The notes under the pieces are model-generated. The model was not told the DNA's origin. It worked only from the letters and a program-made list of their open reading frames with translations, and searched no databases. A program made the translations under genes and the position numbers. Below are positions 8,789-17,232 of a DNA stretch of 64,000 nt, in pieces. This DNA is from Zunongwangia atlantica 22II14-10F7 (lineage in GTDB: Bacteria; Bacteroidota; Bacteroidia; Flavobacteriales; Flavobacteriaceae): contig NZ_ARYN01000003.1 in assembly GCF_002094855.1 (NCBI RefSeq), positions 62,001 to 126,000 on the forward strand, in the 5' to 3' direction. How positions within the stretch are numbered: position 1 is the first letter of the stretch; each line of letters opens with the position of its first letter.

Positions 8789-11700
8789 TTAGACTTCTAA
8801 ATGTTTTTTCCGGTAATTACTGGGCGTCATCCCATAGAGGTCCTTAAATTTTGTAGAGAATTTTGAAGTACTTGAGAATCCCACAGCATAGGCAACCTCT
8901 GCAATATTTGTACGCTTAGAAACCAACAATGTTGCTGCTTGTTTTAACCTGATATTCGTCATCAATTCTCCCGCAGATTGATTAGTGAGCTGTTTTAATT
9001 TTCTATATAAATGCACGCGACTAATCCCTAATTCTCCTGCAATCATTTCTACATTAAGATCTGGATTATTAGTATTTTCATTTACTACGCGCATGAATTT
9101 CTCTAACAAAGCCTCATCCCCAGATTTAATATCTACTTTTTTGATCTTATCTTCCTGAAGTTGATTTCCTGCATAGGTATTCTTTAACAGCGTTCTGTTC
9201 TTTATAAGGTTTTTCGCCGTTTTTCTAAGAATTTCAATATTAAAAGGTTTGTTGATATACGCATCTACACCAATATCCAGGCCTTCGATATTAGTTTCTT
9301 TATCGGTTTTCCCTGTAAGTAAAATAACAGGCACATGATTAATATAGATATTCTTTTTGATCTTTCGGGTAAAAGCGATTCCATCCATTTCAGGCATCAT
9401 CACATCACTAATAATAAGATCTGGAGGATTTTTAGCAACTTCTGGGAAAGCAACTTTTGCGTTTGGAAAAGTATGTACATTATAACTTTCCCTGAATTCG
9501 CCAGCAATATAATTCCTTATCTCATCATCATCATCGACAATAAAAACGGTAGGAATATTCTTTTCTGTAGCGTCTTCTTCAAATTCTTCAGAAGAGGAAT
9601 TCAATAAATTTACTTTAGTCTCATTTGTAAATTCTGTAGCCGATTCTAAGACTATGTCCTTTTCATCTAAATGATCTTTTCCTAAAGGCGCTGTTATCAC
9701 AAACTTACAGCCAGGCTGATCTTTATTGTTTTCGGCTTTTACCGTTCCGTGATGAAGCTCCGCAATAGATTTGGTTAAATGAAGCCCAATACCGGTTCCT
9801 TCAAACTGACGATGTTCTTTACTCGAAATTCGATAAAATCGATTGAAAATATTTTCAATATCGCTTTCTTTTATTCCTACGCCATTGTCTTTGATCACAA
9901 TGCTAAACTTGTTCCAGTTTTCGCTGGCTTCTATATCGATCTCTATATTGCCTCCCTGTGGCGTAAATTTTATCGCGTTAGAGATCACATTCTGAATGAT
10001 CTTATCAAAATGACGTGGATCGATATATGCATACAACTCTTCTTCACGATGCCTTACTTCAAAATGAATACGCCTGCTTTCTACCTGATCTTCAAAAAGG
10101 GAAACTATATTTTTAATAAAGCTTATGATCTCTGTTTTTCTAAATTTCAGCTCAATTTTTCCCTGGTCGATCTTTCTAGCGTTAATTAACTGGTTTAGCA
10201 AATGAAGCATACGCTCTGAGTTACGCTCCATGATCTTATAAAGTCTTTGCCGCTCCGGTTGAGAATCGTTTTTGATCAATTTATTCAAAGGATTCATGAT
10301 AAGTGTGATTGGCGTTTTAAGATCGTGAGAAATATTGGTTAAAAACTGTAATTTCGCCTCATTCATCTCTTCAGCCTGCAGATGCGCTTCTAATTTCTTC
10401 TTTGTACTTTGCCTTTGCCTAATGATCTGAATAATCGCATAGGTAATCAAAATAAACAGAAACACATAAGCCAGTTTAGTCCAACTAGATAGATACCATG
10501 GCGCATGAATTACAATTATTAATGATCTTGCACCGGTATATTCATCAATATCCTTCGCCTTTACTCTAAAATTATAAGTACCAGGATCTAGATCGTTAAA
10601 AGTTACGGTGTTCATTCCCGGGCGTAACTTTATCCAGTTTTCAGAATTTAGAGAATAGGCATAAGTGATCCATTCCTGGTGTTTAAAAGAAAAGGAAGAA
10701 AATTCGATACTAAAATCATTATCAAAATGAGCCAGTTCTATCGTATCTGCTTCTATAATTGGCTTGTTAATTATCGAATATGAACCAGATTTCATTCCTT
10801 TTTTTACCGGTTCGTCCTGAAGATAAAACTCGGTTATTCTAAGATCGATATTGCTTCCCGTGGCTTCTATTTCTGAAGGTTGAAAAAATGTAATTCCGTT
10901 AGTATTTCCGAAGAATAATTTTCCATCCTTATCTGAAAATGAAGCATTTTTATTGAATTCATTTCCCTGAAGTCCATCCCTGAAATAGTAATTTTTGAAT
11001 TGTTTAGTTTCCCTTTCGAACTTAGCAATCCCATGGTTGGTGCTTATCCATAAATTATTATCCAGATCGGGTTCGATAGCGCAAATTACATTACTAGGTA
11101 AACCATCTGATGTGCTATAAACTCTTGTGATCGTATCGTTTTTAGGCTTAAAGTATAAACCTTCTGAAGTACCTACCCACAAGTTGAGTTCCTCATCCTC
11201 GTAAAGATTGTAAATGATCTTATTTGCGATAATATGATCTTGCCCGTTTTTATTTAGAAAAGTATTTTTAGAAAAATCTAAAGCCGATAAACCATCATAC
11301 GTCCCAATATATAGTTTATTAGTCTTAGAGAATAATAAACAGTTAATCCACTTATTGTTTATTTCTTCGAAACCATCCTGTTTTTCTAATCGATTATAAT
11401 TACTGAAATTTTTAGTGCTTATATCGTATTTAAAAAGTCCGTAACCAAGTGAGCCAATCCAAACGTCTTTTTTATCATCTTCAGCAAAAGCATAAATTCG
11501 TTCTACCCGATTACCTTTTTCATCTTTTAATTCCGCAGTAAAATCTAATTTATTTTCAGCTCTATTCAATTTTGCCAGTCCCTGAAGATAGGTTCCTACC
11601 CAAAGTGTATTATTAGCATCCTGAAACAAGCTCATTACACTTGCCGAACTTTGCCCCGTATTAGCCGTTATATGAGATTTTTGTCGTTTGTTTTTGCTAA

Positions 11701-12856
11701 TTCCATAAAGTCCGTCACCATCGGTGCCAACCCACAGCGTTTCTTCGTTATCTTTTAGTAGAGAAACAATACTGTTAGATCCAATAATATTATTTTTTAC
11801 AGACTGGTAACCTATATATTCAAAATTATGTGTTCGATCTGGAACCAGCAAAACACCCTTCTGATAAATCCCTAACCAAAAATTATTGGCTTTGTCCTGA
11901 ATTATAGAATGAATTTTTGTTTTCGTAAAATCGAAATTAGCGATACTAAAGTCATTTTCTCTTAGTTTATTTTTTGCAGGATCATACACCCAAAGACCTT
12001 TGCCATCTGTTCCTACCATAACTTCATTCTGATTGCTTATCTGTAATGATTTTACCGGCAGGTTTTGTGAACCTTCAATTAAAGCAAACTCGTCTAGATC
12101 ACGATCATAACGAAATAATCCTTTACTTAAACTAGCGACATATAAGTTTCCATTGTCGCTTTCAGCAATAGAAGATATTGAAGCATCTATATCTGAATTT
12201 ATAAAATACGCTGTTACCTGATTCTCTTTATCGATTTTATAAAGTCCCTGGTTTTGGCTAGAAACCCATAAATTTCCTTCTGTATCTTCAAAAAGATCTT
12301 CGAAATACTTTTCAGGCAATGTACTTACAATTTGCCGGGCAACTAATTTCCCCGCATCCTTTTCTAATTTAGCAATTCCCTGACCCGAGGTACTTAGTAT
12401 GATCTCTCCTGTTTCCCGTTCTAAAATCGAAATTACATGTGATGGATATAAATAATTATTCCCCACGTATATGGGAATATCATGAAATTCCTCGGTTGCA
12501 TAGTCGTAGTATTGCAAGCCATTAAAAAATCCGAAGTATAACCTCCCATTACTATCCTGGTATATCGACTTTACGTAATTATTCTTAAGAGAAGTAGAAT
12601 CGTTCTTGTCTTGCTTGTAAACTGAAAACTTAGCGCCATCATATTTATTTAAACCATCCTCTGTAGCGATCCAAACAAAACCCTTATCGTCCTGATAGAT
12701 TTGATTGATCAAACTACTGGAAAGGTCGGCGTCTGTAGAGAATAATTTTCCTACTTGAGAATAGCCTAGGGTTTGTACTATAAATATGAGAAACAACCCA
12801 AATACATACTTGTAGTATCGGAAATTATCTTTGGCCGTTTTATTCATTAATCTCAT
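8789..12856 (-). CDS. Hybrid two-component system sensor/regulator (HTCS)
   Basis: A 1355-residue one-protein two-component system. Order: signal sequence; two beta-propellers of Reg_prop repeats (about 45-690, repeated WxGT/G-L-x-x-Y units); Y_Y_Y domain (about 710-775); transmembrane helix (about 785-805); HisKA with phosphorylated His near residue 842 (NISHDLKTP); HATPase with N, G1 (DNGVGI) and G2 (GTGIGL) boxes; receiver with Asp near 1150 (SDVMMPEMDG); and AraC-type HTH at about 1250-1355. Such proteins bind an oligosaccharide in the periplasm and activate polysaccharide loci. The GH10 xylanase upstream on the same strand suggests a xylan-derived signal; this is inferred. An alternative start lies three codons in (12847). 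Confidence 0.95.
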   Translation of the reverse strand: MRLMNKTAKDNFRYYKYVFGLFLIFIVQTLGYSQVGKLFSTDADLSSSLINQIYQDDKGFVWIATEDGLNKYDGAKFSVYKQDKNDSTSLKNNYVKSIYQDSNGRLYFGFFNGLQYYDYATEEFHDIPIYVGNNYLYPSHVISILERETGEIILSTSGQGIAKLEKDAGKLVARQIVSTLPEKYFEDLFEDTEGNLWVSSQNQGLYKIDKENQVTAYFINSDIDASISSIAESDNGNLYVASLSKGLFRYDRDLDEFALIEGSQNLPVKSLQISNQNEVMVGTDGKGLWVYDPAKNKLRENDFSIANFDFTKTKIHSIIQDKANNFWLGIYQKGVLLVPDRTHNFEYIGYQSVKNNIIGSNSIVSLLKDNEETLWVGTDGDGLYGISKNKRQKSHITANTGQSSASVMSLFQDANNTLWVGTYLQGLAKLNRAENKLDFTAELKDEKGNRVERIYAFAEDDKKDVWIGSLGYGLFKYDISTKNFSNYNRLEKQDGFEEINNKWINCLLFSKTNKLYIGTYDGLSALDFSKNTFLNKNGQDHIIANKIIYNLYEDEELNLWVGTSEGLYFKPKNDTITRVYSTSDGLPSNVICAIEPDLDNNLWISTNHGIAKFERETKQFKNYYFRDGLQGNEFNKNASFSDKDGKLFFGNTNGITFFQPSEIEATGSNIDLRITEFYLQDEPVKKGMKSGSYSIINKPIIEADTIELAHFDNDFSIEFSSFSFKHQEWITYAYSLNSENWIKLRPGMNTVTFNDLDPGTYNFRVKAKDIDEYTGARSLIIVIHAPWYLSSWTKLAYVFLFILITYAIIQIIRQRQSTKKKLEAHLQAEEMNEAKLQFLTNISHDLKTPITLIMNPLNKLIKNDSQPERQRLYKIMERNSERMLHLLNQLINARKIDQGKIELKFRKTEIISFIKNIVSLFEDQVESRRIHFEVRHREEELYAYIDPRHFDKIIQNVISNAIKFTPQGGNIEIDIEASENWNKFSIVIKDNGVGIKESDIENIFNRFYRISSKEHRQFEGTGIGLHLTKSIAELHHGTVKAENNKDQPGCKFVITAPLGKDHLDEKDIVLESATEFTNETKVNLLNSSSEEFEEDATEKNIPTVFIVDDDDEIRNYIAGEFRESYNVHTFPNAKVAFPEVAKNPPDLIISDVMMPEMDGIAFTRKIKKNIYINHVPVILLTGKTDKETNIEGLDIGVDAYINKPFNIEILRKTAKNLIKNRTLLKNTYAGNQLQEDKIKKVDIKSGDEALLEKFMRVVNENTNNPDLNVEMIAGELGISRVHLYRKLKQLTNQSAGELMTNIRLKQAATLLVSKRTNIAEVAYAVGFSSTSKFSTKFKDLYGMTPSNYRKKHLEV

Positions 12857-13187
12857 ATTTCAACTAGGAAAGAAATTTGAATTTTCAGATCAAAAACCAT
12901 CGAAACCAACTTATAGTTTTCGTGACTACAAATTAGTAAAATTTTAATGATTTTTCAATTTAAAACCTAAAATAAAAACATTTATCAATTAAAATATTAA
13001 TATTTTAGACAAAATACACTTATTACATTTTGCTTTGAAAGCACACACTCCACTTTTTAAGGTATTTTATAGTATTGAAGAAACAAATTGATAATAGAAG
13101 ACAACCGGACTATTCTTTCAAACAAATTTTAAACTTTTGAATGGTGGAATCAAAAATAATTTAATAGTCCGAGTTGTCTGGAGGAAA
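12857..13187. other. 331-bp gap between xylanase and HTCS genes
   Basis: AT-rich noncoding DNA holding the HTCS leader/promoter side and the xylanase 3' end. The only structure I see is the long imperfect inverted repeat at 13099-13178. Confidence 0.6.
13099..13178 (-). repeat. Long inverted repeat after the xylanase stop
   Basis: The arm gacaaccggactatt (13099-13113) pairs with aatagtccgagttgtc (13163-13178) with one bulged base, enclosing about 49 bases. It begins 10 bp past the GH10 stop. It could be a 3' end-protecting hairpin or terminator-like structure. There is no clean T run directly after either arm, so a plain Rho-independent terminator is unlikely. Confidence 0.55.
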
Positions 13188-14330
13188 CTATTGTGCAGAT
13201 AAATCAATTAAATTTTTCACCACTGGCTTTGGTTGGTTTTGCCTGTCAAACAATAAAGGATAGTCTGTTCTACCAGATACAGGCCAGTCGTTTTTCCAGG
13301 AATTTCCATCGTTTACACCCCAAAATGTTATTCTAGAAATCTTATCCTTATGTTTTTGAAACAGCTTAAAAAAGCTCAAATATCGATCAGTAAATTGTTG
13401 TTCTACATTCTCAGGCAATTGTTCTGGAAAAGGATTCATTTCATCTTCATATTTGAAGTTATCTGAAATATTTGCTCCGGCATCGCCCCATGGCGAAGGC
13501 AATACACTAAGATCTAATTCAGATATAGCGACTTCACCTAACTGGCCAAAAGCTTCGATACTTTTTTCGAACTCAGAAATTTCAGGATGATTTAACCCTA
13601 TATGACCTTGCATACCTATACCATGAATGGGAACGTTGTTATCCTTAAGCTCTTTAACCATTCTCACCACACCAGCTCTTTTTTTAGGATTAGCCATTGA
13701 GTAATCGTTATAATATAATTTGGCATCTGGATCTGTCTGATGGGCAAACTGAAAGGCCAATTTTATATAATCTTCGCCTATAATTTTATAAAATTTACTT
13801 TCGCGAAGACTTCCATCATCTTCGATAGCTTCATTAACTACATCCCAGGATTTAATTTTCCCTTTATATCTTTCTACAACTGTAAAAATGTGTTCTTTCA
13901 TTCTTGAAATCAGTTCCTCTCTACTCACATCTTCTCCATTTTCATCTACAAAAAACCATTTGGGAGTTTGTGAGTGCCAAACCAAGGTATGACCATGAAT
14001 CGTCATATTATTTTCTTCTCCAAAATCAACGAATTTATCGGCAATTTCAAAATTGAACTTCGCATCATCAGATCGAAGTCGTCCACTTTTCATGCAATTT
14101 TCAGCAACAATCGAGTTGAAATGAGATTTCACAACATCTGTCTCATCTGGGTTTCTACCTGTGATCTGGCTGGTGTTTAGCGCAGTTCCTATTAAAAACT
14201 GATCTTTAAAGGCATCCTTTAAAGAAATAATTTCAGCATCTGCCTCAACACTCTTATCTGTTCTACAACTGTAAATAATGAAGCCCACGCATACCGGGAG
14301 AATTGCAGAAACAATCGTTTTTTTAATCAT
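13188..14330 (-). CDS. GH10 endo-1,4-beta-xylanase lipoprotein
   Basis: A 380-residue glycoside hydrolase family 10 protein. The lipoprotein signal ends at Cys22 (GFIIYSC), so it should be membrane-anchored, probably at the outer membrane. The catalytic barrel carries HGHTLVWH (about 112-119), the acid/base Glu167 in DVVNEA and the nucleophile Glu271 in ISELDLS; FWGVNDGNSW near the C-terminus completes the substrate cleft. There is no carbohydrate-binding module and no T9SS C-terminal domain. It hydrolyses internal beta-1,4-xylan bonds. It is an isolated gene with a ~950-bp upstream gap, and the hybrid regulator lies downstream on the same strand. Confidence 0.93.
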   Translation of the reverse strand: MIKKTIVSAILPVCVGFIIYSCRTDKSVEADAEIISLKDAFKDQFLIGTALNTSQITGRNPDETDVVKSHFNSIVAENCMKSGRLRSDDAKFNFEIADKFVDFGEENNMTIHGHTLVWHSQTPKWFFVDENGEDVSREELISRMKEHIFTVVERYKGKIKSWDVVNEAIEDDGSLRESKFYKIIGEDYIKLAFQFAHQTDPDAKLYYNDYSMANPKKRAGVVRMVKELKDNNVPIHGIGMQGHIGLNHPEISEFEKSIEAFGQLGEVAISELDLSVLPSPWGDAGANISDNFKYEDEMNPFPEQLPENVEQQFTDRYLSFFKLFQKHKDKISRITFWGVNDGNSWKNDWPVSGRTDYPLLFDRQNQPKPVVKNLIDLSAQ

Positions 14331-15254
14331 AATATGTAATAATCTTGTGGATGGTTTATTGGTTTTGATTTAACATTGGCAATTGAAATAAAAAGTTCTC
14401 CTGTAAACACTAAGTTTATTCAGCAAAAGTTACACTACTACTTCAACAATAATACTGCGACGCATTGTTAAGGCAGCTAGAAGTGATACAGGAGAACTAT
14501 TAAGTAAAAAATCACAAGTATCTAAAATTCAATTTATGCCGCAGTATTTTTAAATTTTCCATTAATAAGCTTCGGCTAAGTTTTCACAGGTTTTCTTTTT
14601 TAATCACAATTATAAAATCTTAATGAATCTCCAAGCCCTATGAGTATTTATATAAATTACTGCTGAAATAATCATACTGAGAAAACTCTACTCAATCGTT
14701 TTCGTTTTAAACTCTTAATCTTTTGCAAAAGAAGCTTTTATTAGAATAATTAGTAATTTTCTCTATGCTTTGTTAACAGAATCAAATATATCTGTTAAAA
14801 CATTTTAACAAAATCAAAATTGTTACAATTGCTTTACGTTGTGTTACATTCGATATTTAACACATAATTTTGAGCTTACGATGGAAATTAAAAAGCATCA
14901 TTAAACATTGATTATTAAATATTTAATCCCTAAAAACCTATCCAACAAATGTATTTTTTGAAAACTTGGGATTCAATAAAAAAGATATTTCACTGACTTT
15001 TTTTAATGTAAAATAAGCGGTATAAAGCTCTACTCTAAAATATTGAATCTTCAGAATTTGTATTTTACTTAAACTTACTTAAGAAGGGAATAAACTTCAT
15101 TCAAAAATATACGCCCTAAGTAGTTTCAGCAATCTAATACCGCAATCGCGAAATTCATTTTAATAGTTTATTATAGGATATGTATTGCATAAAAATCAAC
15201 CAGAATTCTTACAATATCAAACTCAAAGTCTCTTATTAAAGGGTGTAAAATAAA
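14331..15254. other. ~920-bp intergenic region upstream of the xylanase
   Basis: AT-rich, with stop codons in all frames and no convincing gene. It should contain the promoter and regulatory sites of the xylanase. A perfect 12-bp inverted repeat (agttctcctgta at 14394-14405 and its complement at 14487-14498) encloses 81 bp within the first 170 bp upstream of the start. The rest shows no clear structure to me. Confidence 0.6.
14394..14498. repeat. 12-bp inverted repeat spaced by 81 bp, upstream of GH10
   Basis: agttctcctgta (14394-14405) and tacaggagaact (14487-14498) are exact complements. Pairing can extend a few bases inward past a bulge (cact with agtg). The position, 64 to 168 bp upstream of the xylanase start, fits a structured leader or a pair of regulator sites. 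Confidence 0.45.
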
Positions 15255-15278
15255 AAAGCCAGCATTTCTGCTGGCTTT
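15255..15278 (-). terminator. Rho-independent terminator after tRNA-fMet
   Basis: A 10-bp perfect stem (15255-15264 with 15269-15278), a four-base loop and, reading leftward, a T-rich tail directly after the stem. It lies 7 bp past the 3' end of the tRNA. Confidence 0.85.
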
Positions 15279-15284
15279 CTCTAG

Positions 15285-15357
<73 letters not shown>

Positions 15358-15422
15358 ATATATATTGTAAAAATATCTTTATTTCAGTATGTCTTGATAT
15401 CGCTTATTGCGTTATCGGGATG

Positions 15423-15453
15423 CAAATATACAACGCTTTTTCACTTCTCCAAA
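15423..15453 (-). promoter_or_regulatory. Bacteroidetes-type promoter for tRNA-fMet
   Basis: Reading leftward, TTTG (15453-15450), a 19-bp spacer, then TATATTTG (15430-15423). This is an exact match to TTTG-N19-TAnnTTTG, about 66 bp upstream of the tRNA 5' end. Confidence 0.85.
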
Positions 15454-15701
15454 ACTTTTTTCAGAAAAAAAAATTTAGCAATTCAGCTAAATAGTGATAT
15501 TCGATATTTTAGAGTACTTTTCTATTCTTCATCTAAACAATACAAGAGTTTAAAAATCAATCAACTTCAACAATAAGGATTCGGTAAAAATCAATTTATA
15601 AACGGCTGAAAAAATTTTAGCCTAAACTTTACAATCTTAGCTTAAAACCCGAAAAAACTTTCCGAAGTAATAAAAATAATAGTCAAAATCAACCAATCTT
15701 A
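15454..15701. other. Noncoding gap between tRNA promoter and zinc-ribbon gene
   Basis: About 250 bp of AT-rich sequence upstream of the tRNA promoter and downstream of the efflux operon. I see no gene or clear hairpin. Confidence 0.5.
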
Positions 15702-15884
15702 CTATTGCTCTATACTATCTGCGACAAACTCCATTAGTTCGCCATCATGAAAAGCTACCGTAAATTCTATAGGATTGCAACAATTCTCGCAATCTTCAAT
15801 ATAGGTTTGGCGTTTTACAGAAGGGTCTAAAAGTACCGAGATTTCTTCCCAGCAATACGGACATTGAAAAAAGTGTTCAAACAT
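15702..15884 (-). CDS. CPXCG-motif cysteine-rich small protein
   Basis: A 60-residue zinc-ribbon protein of the CPXCG family. The first pair is CPYC (Cys8, Cys11) and the second is CENC (about Cys32, Cys35) followed by another Cys, enough to hold one zinc. The function of the family is unknown. The ATG at 15882-15884 is preferred over a TTG four codons upstream because homologues start at MFEHFF/MLEHFF and this start does not overlap the TolC gene. It is the last gene of the efflux operon, beginning 1 bp after the TolC stop. Confidence 0.8.
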   Translation of the reverse strand: MFEHFFQCPYCWEEISVLLDPSVKRQTYIEDCENCCNPIEFTVAFHDGELMEFVADSIEQ

Positions 15885-15885
15885 A

Positions 15886-17232
15886 TCAAAACTCAATATT
15901 CAGCAACTGCCCTGTTAATTGCAGCAATTGCAACTCGGCCAGTTTTGCATCGTATTTAGCTAAATTAAGACTCGTTTTTGCATCCAACAAATTAATTTGC
16001 GCCTGTCTAAATTCGATAGAAGAAATTTGCCCTAATCGATATTGCTCTTCAGATCTATTAAAATTATCTTGATTGGTAAGTACGTTTTCTTCCTGTACGC
16101 GATAGATATAAAGTTTATTCTCGTAATCTCCTAACGCATTGGCAATGTCTCGCTCTACTTCTAATTCTATCTGTTTTTTCTGAAGTTTTTGATTTTCTTT
16201 GGTGATTTTTGCATTCTGAATAGCAACACTGGTTTGCCCGCCATCAAATAAATCCCAAGATAAATTTAAGCCAGCTGAAAGCCCATCTGTTGTTGTGGTA
16301 GAACCAGGAAAAAAGGCTGTAGCAGCACTAATATTTCTATTCCACCCATAAGAACCGCTAAGTCCAACAGTTGGCAAGTACCCAGATTTACTCACTTTAA
16401 TGTCATAATCGCTAATAATTATATTGCTTTGCGCCTGAAGTAAACTTACATTATTGTAAGACGATTGTTCTAAGAAAGATTCCATTTGTAACTGCGGAAT
16501 AAAATCTACCAAAGTATCTACCTGAAATTGGCGATTATTGATATCCCTGTTTAAAATCACATTCAAATCTCGTTTTGTGTTTTGTAATTGCTGACGGGTT
16601 TCGATAATATTGATGCTATCTGTATTTACATCTACCCTTGCATTTAGAACCACAAGATTATTAGACTGCCCATATTCAAATTGATATTCGGCGCGCTTTA
16701 CGCGTTCCTGTGAAATCTGAAGCGTCTCTTCTAAAACTTCCATATTTTCACTTAACCGGGCAACCTCATAATACACGGTTAAAAGCTGAAGTATTGTATT
16801 TTCTATAGTTTCCCTGGCTTCTAACTGAGATAGATTATACTGTTCTTTAAGGCTCTTGTAATTATAAAACCTACCCAAACCATCAAAAAGTGTGTAATCT
16901 AAATCAATCGATGCATTAAAAGATTCCCCCTCTATCCCACGCTGATCTACAACATCACCACCTTCTGGCTCGGTTACACGATCGTTAAGATTGTAATTAT
17001 AACCACCATTTCCGCTAAGAGATGGTAAATAGCCCGAGTTTAAAATACCTTGATTATTTTCAGCAATCTCAACATTATTATTGGCCATTTTAATCCCGAA
17101 GTTACTCTCTAAAGCCCTTGCAATTACTTCGTCTTTAGTTAGTAAACTATCCTGTATACTTTCTTGCGCGTTCACTGAAAAACATAGCACCCCGAAGAAA
17201 AAGACCGTAAAATATATAATCTTAGTATTCAT
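15886..17232 (-). CDS. TolC-family outer membrane efflux protein
   Basis: A 448-residue outer membrane factor (455 from an upstream ATG at 17253). The signal peptide is MNTKIIYFTVFFFGVLCFSVNAQ. Two OEP repeats follow, each with long coiled helices (about 40-230 and 245-440) and beta-strand segments such as the SLSGNGGYNYNL and VGLSGSYGWN stretches. It forms the trimeric exit duct of the tripartite pump encoded just upstream. The start at 17232 was chosen because it gives a standard signal peptide. Either start overlaps the end of the RND gene, indicating translational coupling. Confidence 0.9.
   Translation of the reverse strand: MNTKIIYFTVFFFGVLCFSVNAQESIQDSLLTKDEVIARALESNFGIKMANNNVEIAENNQGILNSGYLPSLSGNGGYNYNLNDRVTEPEGGDVVDQRGIEGESFNASIDLDYTLFDGLGRFYNYKSLKEQYNLSQLEARETIENTILQLLTVYYEVARLSENMEVLEETLQISQERVKRAEYQFEYGQSNNLVVLNARVDVNTDSINIIETRQQLQNTKRDLNVILNRDINNRQFQVDTLVDFIPQLQMESFLEQSSYNNVSLLQAQSNIIISDYDIKVSKSGYLPTVGLSGSYGWNRNISAATAFFPGSTTTTDGLSAGLNLSWDLFDGGQTSVAIQNAKITKENQKLQKKQIELEVERDIANALGDYENKLYIYRVQEENVLTNQDNFNRSEEQYRLGQISSIEFRQAQINLLDAKTSLNLAKYDAKLAELQLLQLTGQLLNIEF

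Noticed and set aside
13188-14330. Type IX secretion signal on the xylanase
   Set aside because: The C-terminus ends in the catalytic domain helix (NLIDLSAQ) without a T9SS C-terminal domain; the lipoprotein signal is sufficient.
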